Part shown: positions 40,463-48,498 of the stretch, in pieces | Numbering within the stretch: position 1 is the stretch's first letter | Layout: every line of letters begins with the position of its first letter | Source of the DNA: Nitrososphaerales archaeon | GTDB taxonomy: Archaea; Thermoproteota; Nitrososphaeria; Nitrososphaerales; CADDZS01 | Length of the DNA: 48,498 nt | Direction of reading: 5' to 3' | Assembly (NCBI GenBank): GCA_030041295.1 | Contig: JASHOD010000111.1 | Coordinates: 1-48,498, forward strand | Notes under the pieces: model-generated | The model's database searches: none | Seen by the model: the letters and a program-made list of their open reading frames with translations, nothing else | What the model was told of the DNA's origin: nothing | Position numbers and translations under genes: made by a program

Positions 40463-40684
40463 TTGTCCCCTGTGGAAAGTCCTAGTCTCGATGAAGAGAT
40501 GCCCTTTATTGCCGAGGTTATAAAGGGCGGCAGACTGACGATTCCAGAAGAGATCAGGAAACTAATGAGAATAAATGAAGGAAACTACGTGTTGATCAAA
40601 CTAAAGGTGATTTCAAGAAAAAGGCTAGGGACAAAGAAGGTTCGAAACCATGTGCGAACGAATTCTAGAAACGGAAGCAATTGA
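40463..40684 (+). CDS. AbrB/SpoVT-type DNA-binding protein
   Basis: This 73-residue protein contains a swapped-hairpin AbrB domain: FIAEVIKGGRLTIPEEIRKL then MRINEGNYVLIKL. Archaeal members are transition-state-type regulators or antitoxin-like proteins. A basic tail follows (KRLGTKKVRNHV). The ORF begins at a TTG, but the internal ATG at 40499 (MPFIAEVIKGG) is an equally good start and lies right before the domain. No toxin gene is adjacent. It precedes the aminomutase-like gene by 38 bases, so it could regulate that gene or share its transcript. Confidence 0.75.
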   Translation: MSPVESPSLDEEMPFIAEVIKGGRLTIPEEIRKLMRINEGNYVLIKLKVISRKRLGTKKVRNHVRTNSRNGSN

Positions 40685-40722
40685 GACGAGAGAAAAACAA
40701 TGAGAGAGTAGTGAAATAGAAT

Positions 40723-42210
40723 ATGTCCAGCTCGGGTTCAGTAACGCCACCGGTAAAACAGCCTTCTACTTCTGGAGCTCAAAAGGACTCGGTGGTTCCG
40801 TCACTGGTAAGCAATGCTCAGAATGCAGGTTCCATGCAAGCGGTTGAAACCGTTGCAAACCTATCGGTAGACGAACAGCATCTTAGAAAGACCACCGCTT
40901 CAGGAGCACTCTACGACGAGGCCAGAATAATGATCCCGGGCGGAGCTAGCTCGGTACTCAGATGGGCCTCTTTCGAACCCTACCCGCTATATTTCGATCG
41001 TGGAGTTGGGCCGCGTCTCATTGATGTAGACGGAAACCAGTACTTGGATTATCTATTGAGCTACGGGGCGATGATAAACGGTCATTCGCATCCGAAAATT
41101 GTTCAGGCACTCAGAGATCAGGCTGAGAAGGGTGTAATGTTTGGTTCTCCGGTAGAACTCGAGGTGAAACTGGCCCGCAAGTTCTTACAGATGGTGAAGA
41201 CCGCCGAAATGGTGATTTTCGGTTCAAGCGGAACCGACGCAACAAGTAACGCAATAAGAATTGCAAGAGCTGCCACCGGGAAGGACATGGTTCTCAAATT
41301 CGAAGGACACTATCATGGTCAGCATGATTATGCCATGATAAGCGTAGAGGCACCCCCGTCTGTTGCCGGTCTCGAAGAATATCCGAGGCCTTTGCCATAT
41401 TCAGCCGGAATTCCTTCCTTAGTTCTTGACACAGTCATTGTTTCCCCGTGGAACAACTTGCGTGCTTTCGAGCGAATAATGAAGAGACATCGAAACGAGG
41501 TCGCGGCTATAATTATGGAACCAATAATGGCGAATTCCGGCATTATCCTACCTAGCCCCGACTACCTAAAGTCGGTCAAAGAAATTGCGGCTCAAAACGA
41601 CGCCCTTCTGATATTCGACGAAGTTGTAACCGGGTTCAGAGTGTCGCCTGGTGGAGCGCAAGAGCTTTACGGAGTTACGCCCGATCTCTCAACATGGGGT
41701 AAGGCGCTCGGTGGAGGCGTTGGTATATCTGCAGTGTCGGGGAAGAAGGAATTCATGGAACTAATTGGCCCGGGCAAGGTCTCATACGGTGGAACATACT
41801 TTGCTAATTCGCTCGTCCTTGCAGGAGCGCTGTCGAACCTCGAAGTTCTTTCAGAAGACGAAAATTACGGGTTCAAGACTCTCAAGGATCTTACAAACAA
41901 ACTCATGAGCGAACTTTCAAAGATAGCCGATAGAGCTCGGCAAGACGTCTGTATCCAAGGAGCTCCCGGCATGTTTTCGCTCTTTTTCACAAAGCAAAAG
42001 AAGATAATTAACTACCGGGAGAGCCTCTTAATCGACTGGAACAAGTATCGACTGTTCTCGCAGATAATGATGGAGAAAGGAGTCTACCTTCATCCCGACA
42101 ATTATGAGAGAATTGCGCTTTCTACGGCTCATTCTGAGAACGACATCGAAGTCACTCTCGCCGCTTGCGAGGAGGGATTTCGAGAGCTCCACGAAAGGCA
42201 TTCTAATTAA
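40723..42210 (+). CDS. glutamate-1-semialdehyde aminomutase-like class III PLP enzyme
   Basis: This 495-residue protein is a class III PLP enzyme nearest to glutamate-1-semialdehyde 2,1-aminomutase. It has IMIPGGASSVLRW, IDVDGNQYLDYLLSYGAMIN, VIFGSSGTDATSNAIRIARA, FEGHYHGQHD, IFDEVVTGFR, and STWGKALGGGVG with the PLP lysine. GGTYFANSLVLAGAL is also typical. Residues 1-45 are a Ser/Thr/Gln-rich extension not found in the family, so the true start may be internal. The haem-pathway enzyme HemL is usually clustered with hem genes; none are here, so a paralogue acting on an amino acid or beta-amino acid is more likely. Confidence 0.88.
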   Translation: MSSSGSVTPPVKQPSTSGAQKDSVVPSLVSNAQNAGSMQAVETVANLSVDEQHLRKTTASGALYDEARIMIPGGASSVLRWASFEPYPLYFDRGVGPRLIDVDGNQYLDYLLSYGAMINGHSHPKIVQALRDQAEKGVMFGSPVELEVKLARKFLQMVKTAEMVIFGSSGTDATSNAIRIARAATGKDMVLKFEGHYHGQHDYAMISVEAPPSVAGLEEYPRPLPYSAGIPSLVLDTVIVSPWNNLRAFERIMKRHRNEVAAIIMEPIMANSGIILPSPDYLKSVKEIAAQNDALLIFDEVVTGFRVSPGGAQELYGVTPDLSTWGKALGGGVGISAVSGKKEFMELIGPGKVSYGGTYFANSLVLAGALSNLEVLSEDENYGFKTLKDLTNKLMSELSKIADRARQDVCIQGAPGMFSLFFTKQKKIINYRESLLIDWNKYRLFSQIMMEKGVYLHPDNYERIALSTAHSENDIEVTLAACEEGFRELHERHSN

Positions 42211-42236
42211 TTAGAATTAGAATCGCGGCTTTTTTT
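42201..42236 (+). terminator. palindrome and T7 after the aminomutase gene
   Basis: TTCTAATTAATTAGAA (42201-42216) is a perfect palindrome overlapping the stop codon. A run of seven T at 42230-42236 follows. Probable terminator. Confidence 0.55.
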
Positions 42237-42265
42237 CGGACTGACTGAGATAAGAGCTGATAGAA

Positions 42266-42280
42266 AACATATAAGATATA
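42266..42280 (+). promoter_or_regulatory. TATA box of the peptide-binding protein gene
   Basis: AACATATAAGATATA lies about 30-40 bases before the ATG at 42308, the spacing expected for a leaderless or very short-leader archaeal mRNA. Confidence 0.6.
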
Positions 42281-42307
42281 GCGCCTTCCGAGAAAAATTG
42301 AGACACT

Positions 42308-44212
42308 ATGCATAATAGTGGAAAAAAGGCCGTCTCTCGTGTACTCATTGCGGTAGTTGTCGTCGTTATTGTGTTAATTGCTGGAATTGGCGCGTATTAT
42401 GCGCTTACAATTTCCAGATCGAGTACTACGACCAGTTCCTCTTCGAGCTCTAGTAGTATCTCATCTAGTACATCGTCAAAGTCTAGCCCGAACACACTTG
42501 TCGTCGAAGAAGGAACACAGCCTGATTCCCTAGACCCCGCAGTAGAATTCACAACCCCAGGCAACGAAATAACTTCGAATATCTATCAAGGACTGGTTGC
42601 TCCGTCGCTTACCGTAAGTAATGGTTACATAGGAGAGCTTGCGTCGAGCTGGACCTCCTCTGCAAATCAGATGCAGTGGAATTTCACTCTTAGGAACGGA
42701 GTTACATTCAGTAACGGAGATCCTTTCAACGCTTACGTGATGTGGTATTCTCTCTATCGAACGATCGTGATGAATCAGGCACCCGCTTTCATTTTAGAGC
42801 AGAACTTTGCGAATTTTACCGACACGCCGGCTCTTGCTGCCATACTCAATTCGATCAACTATACTTCACCTTCCTCAGCAAACTTGACCGTCATGGAAAA
42901 TCCTAGTCAATCCTTCGAAGTGATAAACCAATCAGAGATTGCCCTAAACCTTGGTTACGGTTATAATGGTAACGTGTCCTATTCCGCGCTTTTGGCAACC
43001 CTTACGGCGCCAAGCTCTTTCGCTGTAGACCCTAAGGTTGTACTGCAAAACGGCGGCGTAGTCGCGAACGAAAAGAACACTTGGATGGAAACCAACGCGA
43101 TTGGAACCGGATTTTATCTATGCAATTCAGGCTGCTGGATAAACAGCGAAAGCGTGACTCTTACGAAGAACGCGAATTATTGGGCCGATAATCTTTCTAC
43201 TTCCGAATTAAACTACGCGATACAACCAGCGACTTTGCAAACGATTGTAATCTATTACAAGTCAGTTACTTCGACAATCGCCGATTTGAAATCGGGGGCG
43301 GCCCAAATCATCGGAGCACCTGATACCTCAGAAATTTCGAGTGTCCAGTCGGTAGAATCTATACCCGGTGTCAACGTAACGATTTTGCCTATTGAATTTG
43401 GCTCAGCGGAAGCCGCGTATTATATCTACATGAACCCCTTTATCAATTCTCAATTTAACAGCACGCTTGTCCGCGAAGCAATAAGCTACGCAATTGACTA
43501 CTCGGGGATCATTTCGGCGGTATTTGGGGGCGATGCGCAAACTTGGATAGGGCCGGTTCCGCCAGGATTTCCTAACTACAACCAGTCAACATCTGGATTA
43601 ATTTCGCATAATTACAACGCGACCCTGGCGGCGGAATTGCTCAACGAAGCCGGTTATGCATCGACTCTACCAAACGGCACAAAGCTGGCAGGCAGTACCT
43701 TTCCAACTTTGAATTTTGTGTACTGTTCGGACCTAGTATCCGAAAGTAACGCAGAACCCTATATTCAAAGTGAGCTATCCGCGATCGGCATCAAGATTAA
43801 CCCCGTTGAACTAACCTTCGATGATTATACATCGTACCTGTTCACTCCCACGCCGTCCGCCAACACCACGAACGGTTTTGGCATCGGATATTACTCGGAG
43901 GATTACTTCGCTAGCCAAGATTACGTGACTGCGCTAGCAAACTCTGAGAACAATTATACTGGAGCGCCTGTAATTTTTGCAAATGAATCCATGTTTGCGA
44001 CCAACGCGGCGACTGCCAACAATTCCGCTACGTTGATTCAAGCCTATCAAAACGTGACGAAAACTATGTACAATGGTTACGTCCTAGATTGGCTCTATGT
44101 TCCTGACTTCTTGGCTGTCAATGCAAACAATGTAGCTGGTATCTACGCTCCCAATCCCACCGGCTCGTGCGCCGGTTACTTCATGTACTACAATACCGTT
44201 CATTACACGTAG
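42308..44212 (+). CDS. peptide ABC transporter substrate-binding protein
   Basis: This 634-residue protein is a family 5 (DppA/OppA) binding protein. An N-terminal helix (about residues 10-33) anchors it, a Ser/Thr stalk (about 38-60) follows, and the binding domain begins at NTLVVEEGTQPDSLDPAVEF. Typical segments are QMQWNFTLRNGVTFSNGDPF, VREAISYAIDYSGIISAVFG and YNATLAAELLNEAGY. It captures peptides or related solutes outside the cell. The two permease genes follow on the same strand, so this is the start of an importer operon. Confidence 0.93.
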   Translation: MHNSGKKAVSRVLIAVVVVVIVLIAGIGAYYALTISRSSTTTSSSSSSSSISSSTSSKSSPNTLVVEEGTQPDSLDPAVEFTTPGNEITSNIYQGLVAPSLTVSNGYIGELASSWTSSANQMQWNFTLRNGVTFSNGDPFNAYVMWYSLYRTIVMNQAPAFILEQNFANFTDTPALAAILNSINYTSPSSANLTVMENPSQSFEVINQSEIALNLGYGYNGNVSYSALLATLTAPSSFAVDPKVVLQNGGVVANEKNTWMETNAIGTGFYLCNSGCWINSESVTLTKNANYWADNLSTSELNYAIQPATLQTIVIYYKSVTSTIADLKSGAAQIIGAPDTSEISSVQSVESIPGVNVTILPIEFGSAEAAYYIYMNPFINSQFNSTLVREAISYAIDYSGIISAVFGGDAQTWIGPVPPGFPNYNQSTSGLISHNYNATLAAELLNEAGYASTLPNGTKLAGSTFPTLNFVYCSDLVSESNAEPYIQSELSAIGIKINPVELTFDDYTSYLFTPTPSANTTNGFGIGYYSEDYFASQDYVTALANSENNYTGAPVIFANESMFATNAATANNSATLIQAYQNVTKTMYNGYVLDWLYVPDFLAVNANNVAGIYAPNPTGSCAGYFMYYNTVHYT

Positions 44213-44263
44213 ATGTTGCATCCAAACGTGAAAGGAAAAGGAACAACGACCCGGAATTAGTAC

Positions 44264-45307
44264 ATGGTATACCTAAGGGACTTTTTGTCTTTCCTCGGCA
44301 AGCGGCTCGTCGGGGCCGTCGCCATTATGGTCGGCGTCGTCGTAATCGTGTTCCTGATTTCGCACGTACTAAATTCGGACCCAGCGGCGCTCTGGTCTGG
44401 GGAGAAGGCTCATTACTCGACAATAGCGGCAACGAAGGCTGAATACGGGCTAAATCTCCCGCTCGATGTACAGCTGTATCATTTCTTAATCAATTCATTT
44501 ACGTTTAATTTTGGAACCGACCCCGTCACTGGACAGAATATTGCTCAGGAGTTATTTTTCCACGGCCTGAACACCGTTGAGCTTGTCCTTGTGGCTCTTC
44601 TTATCACAATCTTGATGGGGGTTGTCCTCGGTTACATTTCAGGCATGAGGTTCAGCACCAAGATTGACACGCTGATTCGAACCTTTTATCTTGCTAGTTG
44701 GGCAACCCCATATTACCTCGGAGCAATAGGAGCAATACTTCTCTTCTCGGTTGCGATTCACATCCTTCCCTCGGGAGCGATGTATTCGCCGAACCTGACT
44801 CCCCCGCACCCGATCACAGGTATTGGATTGATAGATTCGCTGATTGAACTCAACTTTCCAGATTTTGTCTCGGGATTGCAGCATATTATTCTTCCCGCCG
44901 GAGTCCTCGCGCTTTTGGACTTTGGAATAATCTCGAGAGTCACGCGGTCTTCAGTGCTAGATTTTCGGTGGTCGACTCAGGTCAAGTCAGCGCGCGCACG
45001 GGGAGTTCCTGATTCAGTAGCCAACCGAAGGCATGTCCTTCGAAACGCTCTAATCGATGCAACAACGGTAAGCGCTGTAATGTTTGGATGGATGCTTTCT
45101 GGAACTATCATTGTGGAGGAAATTTTCGGATGGCCAGGCATCGGCCAATTTGCATACAATGCGATAGTTGACTTTGACTATCCGGCTCTAATTCCTATTG
45201 TCATATTTTTCACGTTTGGAGTAGTGGCGGCAAACTTTCTGGCAGACGTAACCTATTCTCTGCTCGATCCGAGGATCTCACTGGGCACTGCCCAAACTCA
45301 AGGATGA
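44264..45307 (+). CDS. peptide ABC transporter permease (DppB type)
   Basis: This 347-residue protein has six membrane helices. It contains the family N-terminus FLSFLGKRLVGAVAIMVGVV, the EAA-like loop STQVKSARARGVPDSVANRR, and GWPGIGQFAYNAIVDFDYPA near the end. It forms one half of the membrane channel with the DppC-type protein, whose ATG overlaps this stop by four bases. ATG start, 51 bases after the binding protein gene. Confidence 0.93.
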   Translation: MVYLRDFLSFLGKRLVGAVAIMVGVVVIVFLISHVLNSDPAALWSGEKAHYSTIAATKAEYGLNLPLDVQLYHFLINSFTFNFGTDPVTGQNIAQELFFHGLNTVELVLVALLITILMGVVLGYISGMRFSTKIDTLIRTFYLASWATPYYLGAIGAILLFSVAIHILPSGAMYSPNLTPPHPITGIGLIDSLIELNFPDFVSGLQHIILPAGVLALLDFGIISRVTRSSVLDFRWSTQVKSARARGVPDSVANRRHVLRNALIDATTVSAVMFGWMLSGTIIVEEIFGWPGIGQFAYNAIVDFDYPALIPIVIFFTFGVVAANFLADVTYSLLDPRISLGTAQTQG

Positions 45308-46311
45308 GGGTGCTAATCAATTTGATTTCCGTGTCTGCCATGAAAACGAAGAGTCGTCTCCGACAATATCTTTCGAATTTTAGAAGACTCGCATTTTCAA
45401 ATCGGGTCTCTTCTTTTGGGACAATTACGGCATTAGCATTCTTGGCCCTGGCATTTGCTTTCTATATAACTCGAGGAGCAATTGCTCCGTATAATCCGAG
45501 CCATGTCACGTTTGACACCAATGCTAAACCTAGCCTCACACACTTTTTTGGAACTGATGCCGATGGCCGAGACATATTTTCAAGAGTTCTTGCGGCATTG
45601 CCAGTCGACCTCGGAATTTCGCTTTTTGTCGTGCTACTTTCTGTCGTGATAGGAACCTTGGTAGGCATGACAGCGGGCTATGTTGGAGGCTTCCTCGACG
45701 AAGCAATCATGAGGATATCTGACCTTTTTCTCGCCTTTCCCGTTATTCTCATGGCGCTTTTGATTGCCGACACACTTTATCCTCCAAGCCTTTTCAACGT
45801 CGCAATTTCTTTGACATTTGTCTGGTGGCCCCCGTACGCGAGGCTGATCCGCGGGGGCGTTCTAGCGATCAAATCTGAAGACTACATGGCGGTGTCAAAG
45901 ACACTTAATTCGTCTTTTCTTTACGTGATGCGGAAGGGGATCATCCCGAACATTCTTCCCGCGATTCTAGTATATGCCTCGATAGACATAGGAACTGCTC
46001 TAATTTCGGTCTCTAGCCTTGGATTCCTAAACGTTGGGATTCCGCCAAATACCCCAGAACTTGGTAACATGGTCGCATCTATTATGATCAACGTGTACTC
46101 ATATCCTTGGGAAGCCCTGCTTCCTTCCGTCGTAGTACTTCTGATAGTTCTAAGTTTCAGTCTCTTTGGAGACGGAATTCGCGAGGCGATGGACGTAAAG
46201 GTTCGACCACACATCGTTTTCAAGAGTAGATTTCTCGGAGAGGGCCTTAGAAAGAAGCAAGAGAGAAAGAAACCAGCAGATGAGGTACCGACTGGTGTAG
46301 ATAGTCAGTGA
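45304..46311 (+). CDS. peptide ABC transporter permease (DppC type)
   Basis: This 335-residue protein is the second permease. It has the family N-terminal HFFGTDADGRDIFSRVL, then six helices with the coupling loop near YMAVSKTLNSSFLYVMRKGI. Its ATG overlaps the stop of the DppB gene (ATGA), so they are translationally coupled. The C-terminus is basic. The first ATG may be replaced by the ATG at residue 13 (MKTKSRLRQ). The partner ATPase is encoded convergently next door. Confidence 0.92.
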   Translation: MRVLINLISVSAMKTKSRLRQYLSNFRRLAFSNRVSSFGTITALAFLALAFAFYITRGAIAPYNPSHVTFDTNAKPSLTHFFGTDADGRDIFSRVLAALPVDLGISLFVVLLSVVIGTLVGMTAGYVGGFLDEAIMRISDLFLAFPVILMALLIADTLYPPSLFNVAISLTFVWWPPYARLIRGGVLAIKSEDYMAVSKTLNSSFLYVMRKGIIPNILPAILVYASIDIGTALISVSSLGFLNVGIPPNTPELGNMVASIMINVYSYPWEALLPSVVVLLIVLSFSLFGDGIREAMDVKVRPHIVFKSRFLGEGLRKKQERKKPADEVPTGVDSQ

Positions 46312-46319
46312 ATTTGTGC

Positions 46320-47414
46320 TTAGTTTCCAGCGATAAGCTCAGCCTTACTAGTCGGAGAAAGATTCGTAGATCTTCCCTCAACTTCGTTGTGGTGTAGAAA
46401 GCAGGAAACGTAGTGACCTTCAGATATTTCTGAAAGAGCGGGCCTTTCGACGCATTTTTCGAAAACTTGAGGGCATACTTTCCTATAGATACATCCCTCT
46501 AACGACGGATGATGCTCGACCAACGTCGTTGTTGTTGTTTCGGAGGAAGATATTATGTTGCCTGCGTTTTGCGTAACTTCCATTTTCTTGTGTGCAACTA
46601 TCTGGGGAATGTTAGAAAGAAGCTCGTACGAATAAGGATGCTTTGGTCCTGACAAGACCTCCGCCGCAGATCCAACTTCTACAAGCTTTCCGTAAAATAA
46701 TACGGCTAGCCGTGTACTCATGTACCTGATTACGTTGATATCATGCGTGATGAATAAAATGGACAGATCCAGTTCTGTTTTTAGTCTCTTTAGCGTGTTG
46801 AGGACTTGGGCTTGTATTGTCGTGTCGAGGGAGCTTGTCGGCTCGTCCAAGATCAATAGCTTCTTTGGAACTACTAGGGCCCTTGCAAGACTGACCCTCT
46901 GCTTCTCTCCTCCGCTTAGCTCCCTCGGATGCATGACGAGAGCGCTCCTCCTCAATCCCACGTGTTCCAAAATCTCGACAATTCTCTTGTCGAACTGATT
47001 CTCAGGAATAAATTTAGCCGCGATTAGCGATTCTGCGATGATATCCCTAACGTTGAGTCTTGGGTTAAGCGATCCGACTGGATCCTGAAAAACAATGCCG
47101 ACATTTCTTCGGAGAAAAGTAATGTCATTCTTTCTTCGAAAATTTATGTCGTGGCCGAGCAGCCTTATTCGGCCTGAACTTGGTCTATTCAAACCAACGA
47201 GCGTCTTTGCAATAGTCGACTTGCCTGATCCGGTTTCGCCCACAAGTCCGAAGGTTTCGCCTCTCTGGAGGGAGAAAGATACACCGTCTACGGCGTTGAA
47301 CCATTTGGTTCGATGGCTATTTGAGAAGAGACCAAGACTCTTGTCTTTGGTTCTGAACCGAACCGTAAGATCCCGTACTTCAAGTAAATTTTCAGATGTT
47401 GACGCTGTTGACAA
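46320..47414 (-). CDS. oligopeptide ABC transporter ATPase (DppF/OppF type)
   Basis: This 364-residue ATPase has Walker A GETGSGKST, signature LSGGEKQRVSLARAL, Walker B LLILDEPTSSLD and the switch His in LFITHDIN. A C-terminal extension carries the oligopeptide-family Cys pattern (CIYRKVCPQVFEKC and VSCFLHH). It is the likely partner of the DppD-type ATPase at 34.2 kb. It lies convergent to the permease operon, eight bases away, rather than inside it, which is unusual. Confidence 0.92.
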   Translation of the reverse strand: MSTASTSENLLEVRDLTVRFRTKDKSLGLFSNSHRTKWFNAVDGVSFSLQRGETFGLVGETGSGKSTIAKTLVGLNRPSSGRIRLLGHDINFRRKNDITFLRRNVGIVFQDPVGSLNPRLNVRDIIAESLIAAKFIPENQFDKRIVEILEHVGLRRSALVMHPRELSGGEKQRVSLARALVVPKKLLILDEPTSSLDTTIQAQVLNTLKRLKTELDLSILFITHDINVIRYMSTRLAVLFYGKLVEVGSAAEVLSGPKHPYSYELLSNIPQIVAHKKMEVTQNAGNIISSSETTTTTLVEHHPSLEGCIYRKVCPQVFEKCVERPALSEISEGHYVSCFLHHNEVEGRSTNLSPTSKAELIAGN

Positions 47415-47598
47415 TTTTATTCAATGCAAGAACTTCGATGCTGCGGTCTTGTCGCTTTGATGATCCTACAGTGATAGGTAAATACTTTTTTTGTCTTATT
47501 CACTCTTAACTGGTCTTGGAAATGTTCAGGAAAAAGACACTCGCTTTATGATAGCGGAAATTCAAAGGTAGGGAGGAACTGCAAAGAGTAAGTAGAGG

Positions 47599-48498
47599 TT
47601 ATCTTGCTATATTTTTCTCATATGTGCTGAACAAATCTGTTCTACTTACGATTCCAACGATTTCCTTGGTTTCTTTGTCAATGACCGGGAGACGACCGAT
47701 CGCGTGCTGTGTGAGTTTTTCAAGCGCTACAAGGAGAGTGTCGTCTGGATAGACGGAGATAACGTTCTTCGTCATCAAGCTACCAACGCTAGTACTTCTC
47801 AGTGCGTCGTGAGGCACTCTCATTACGTCGCTCATCGTCACGATGCCCTGGATGTGCCCAGGGGATGCTGTACTCGCCTCGGTGCGCCGGAGATTCGGAT
47901 CTCGAAAGGACTTGATTGTGATAAATGGTGTTACCGCTGATTAGTATCTGAACGAATCCATATCCTAGCCCTGTGAGTTGAGGAAAGAAGATTGCCACTG
48001 TTCCTGCAATTCCAGCTCCTATCATTGGTTTGAAATAATTTGATATTCTAAATTTATCAAAAAATTTTTTTGTACCGTAGAAAAAGAAAGTGTAAAGACG
48101 CCCGAAACCTGCACAGAGCGCCCCGAGCAGAGCAAAGACCAAGAGTTCATCAGGTTGATTAAAATTGTATGATACAAAGCCAAAGATTGGATTAAAACTA
48201 GTGAAGGATGCGAATATTACATAACCAATAGGCGTCGCTATGAAAGCTGGAATCAGAGCCTCCGCTTCAATATCAGGTCCGCTGTATAAGATCTCTCCAG
48301 CGAGTACCGCTCCTCCGAAAGGAGATCTGAAGATCGTTCCGATTCCAGCTCCGATCCCTGCAGCGACCGCTATCCGTCTATCTTTGGCAGGAAGTTTGAA
48401 TAAACCACCTACCATAGAGCCAAAGCCAGCGGCTTTCTGAGCAGTAGGTCCTTCTCTACCTGCGCTGCCTCCGGTTCCGATTGTGAACGCAGAAGCTA
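47599..48498 (-). pseudogene. CLC chloride channel with internal deletion, partial at window end
   Basis: From the right edge (5' end outside the window) the minus strand reads TIGTGGSAGREGPTAQKAAG, the CLC selectivity motif, then AAGIGAGIGTIFRSPFGGAV and helices to GYGFVQILISGN. A change of frame at about 47930 leads straight to the tail of a CBS domain pair: GHIQGIVTMSDVMRVP, then SLMTKNVISVYPDDTLLVAL and GRLPVIDKETKEIVGIVSR, ending at 47599. The about 130 residues with the second half of the pore (GxFxP motif and last helices) and the first half of the first CBS are missing. This is a decayed CLC-CBS gene, or an assembly join. Intact CLC proteins exchange chloride and protons. Confidence 0.8.

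Noticed and set aside
1..48498. tRNA, rRNA or CRISPR array
   Set aside because: I looked for GTTCGA-type T loops with flanking stems and for regularly spaced repeats and found none convincing.
1..48498. window length equal to that of phage lambda
   Set aside because: The content has no lambda or other phage structural, integrase or lysis genes; the length match is coincidence.

Overview
The window reads as a chromosome segment of a mesophilic archaeon, most likely a heterotrophic, non-methanogenic member of the Thaumarchaeota/Nitrososphaerota or a close relative. The evidence is an archaeal-type ribosomal protein uS10, TATA-type promoters (TTTATA/ATATAAAA) close upstream of genes, short or absent leaders, many TTG/GTG starts, membrane-anchored secreted proteins with Ser/Thr-rich stalks, small winged-helix regulators, a likely F420-type LLM oxidoreductase, a DUF4430-like protein and a seven-bladed Vgb-like propeller. 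The lineage is an inference. No rRNA, tRNA, CRISPR array or intact mobile element was recognised.

Layout. 0-3.7 kb: two frameshifted small genes around a cupin, a small membrane protein, a cyclase/formamidase-like hydrolase and a MOSC protein. 3.7-9.9 kb: a minus-strand block of APC amine/amino-acid permease, glutamine-synthetase-like ligase and amidohydrolase, divergent from a gamma-glutamyltransferase; together they look like a gamma-glutamyl amine/amino-acid utilisation module. 10.3-12.5 kb: ammonium channel and universal stress protein. 12.4-13.7 kb: a repeat- and palindrome-rich control region and a seven-helix membrane protein coupled to a winged-helix protein. 13.9-14.5 kb: a decayed IS5-like transposase. 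14.7-19.1 kb: isolated uS10, a stalked surface protein, a CitE-like lyase and several small unknowns. 19.3-23.0 kb: a striking membrane redox cluster (polytopic protein ending in a ferredoxin domain, membrane protein with a vicinal Cys pair, anchored cupredoxin). 23.0-28.6 kb: class III aminotransferase, HtrA-like protease, three-domain Ada DNA-repair regulator and a GT87-like membrane protein. 28.7-31.6 kb: membrane/winged-helix pair beside the secreted propeller. 31.7-35.2 kb: broken membrane gene, ECF S-component plus DUF4430-like pair (possible vitamin uptake), LLM oxidoreductase and a peptide ABC ATPase. 35.5-37.2 kb: frameshifted MFS exporter divergent from its probable regulator, with two matched operators between them. 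37.4-42.2 kb: HSL esterase, saccharopine-dehydrogenase-like enzyme, winged-helix protein, AbrB-like protein and GSA-aminomutase-like enzyme. 42.3-47.4 kb: peptide ABC importer (binding protein, two permeases, second ATPase). 47.6 kb to the end: a CLC chloride-channel gene with a large internal deletion, running off the window.

Together the genes describe a cell that imports peptides, amino acids or amines, moves amino groups through gamma-glutamyl ligation/hydrolysis and PLP aminotransferases, and handles ammonium through an Amt channel. Several reading frames are broken by one base, mostly in short A/T runs. Some of these may be sequence errors, but the transposase, the CLC gene and the TGA-interrupted gene look genuinely decayed.
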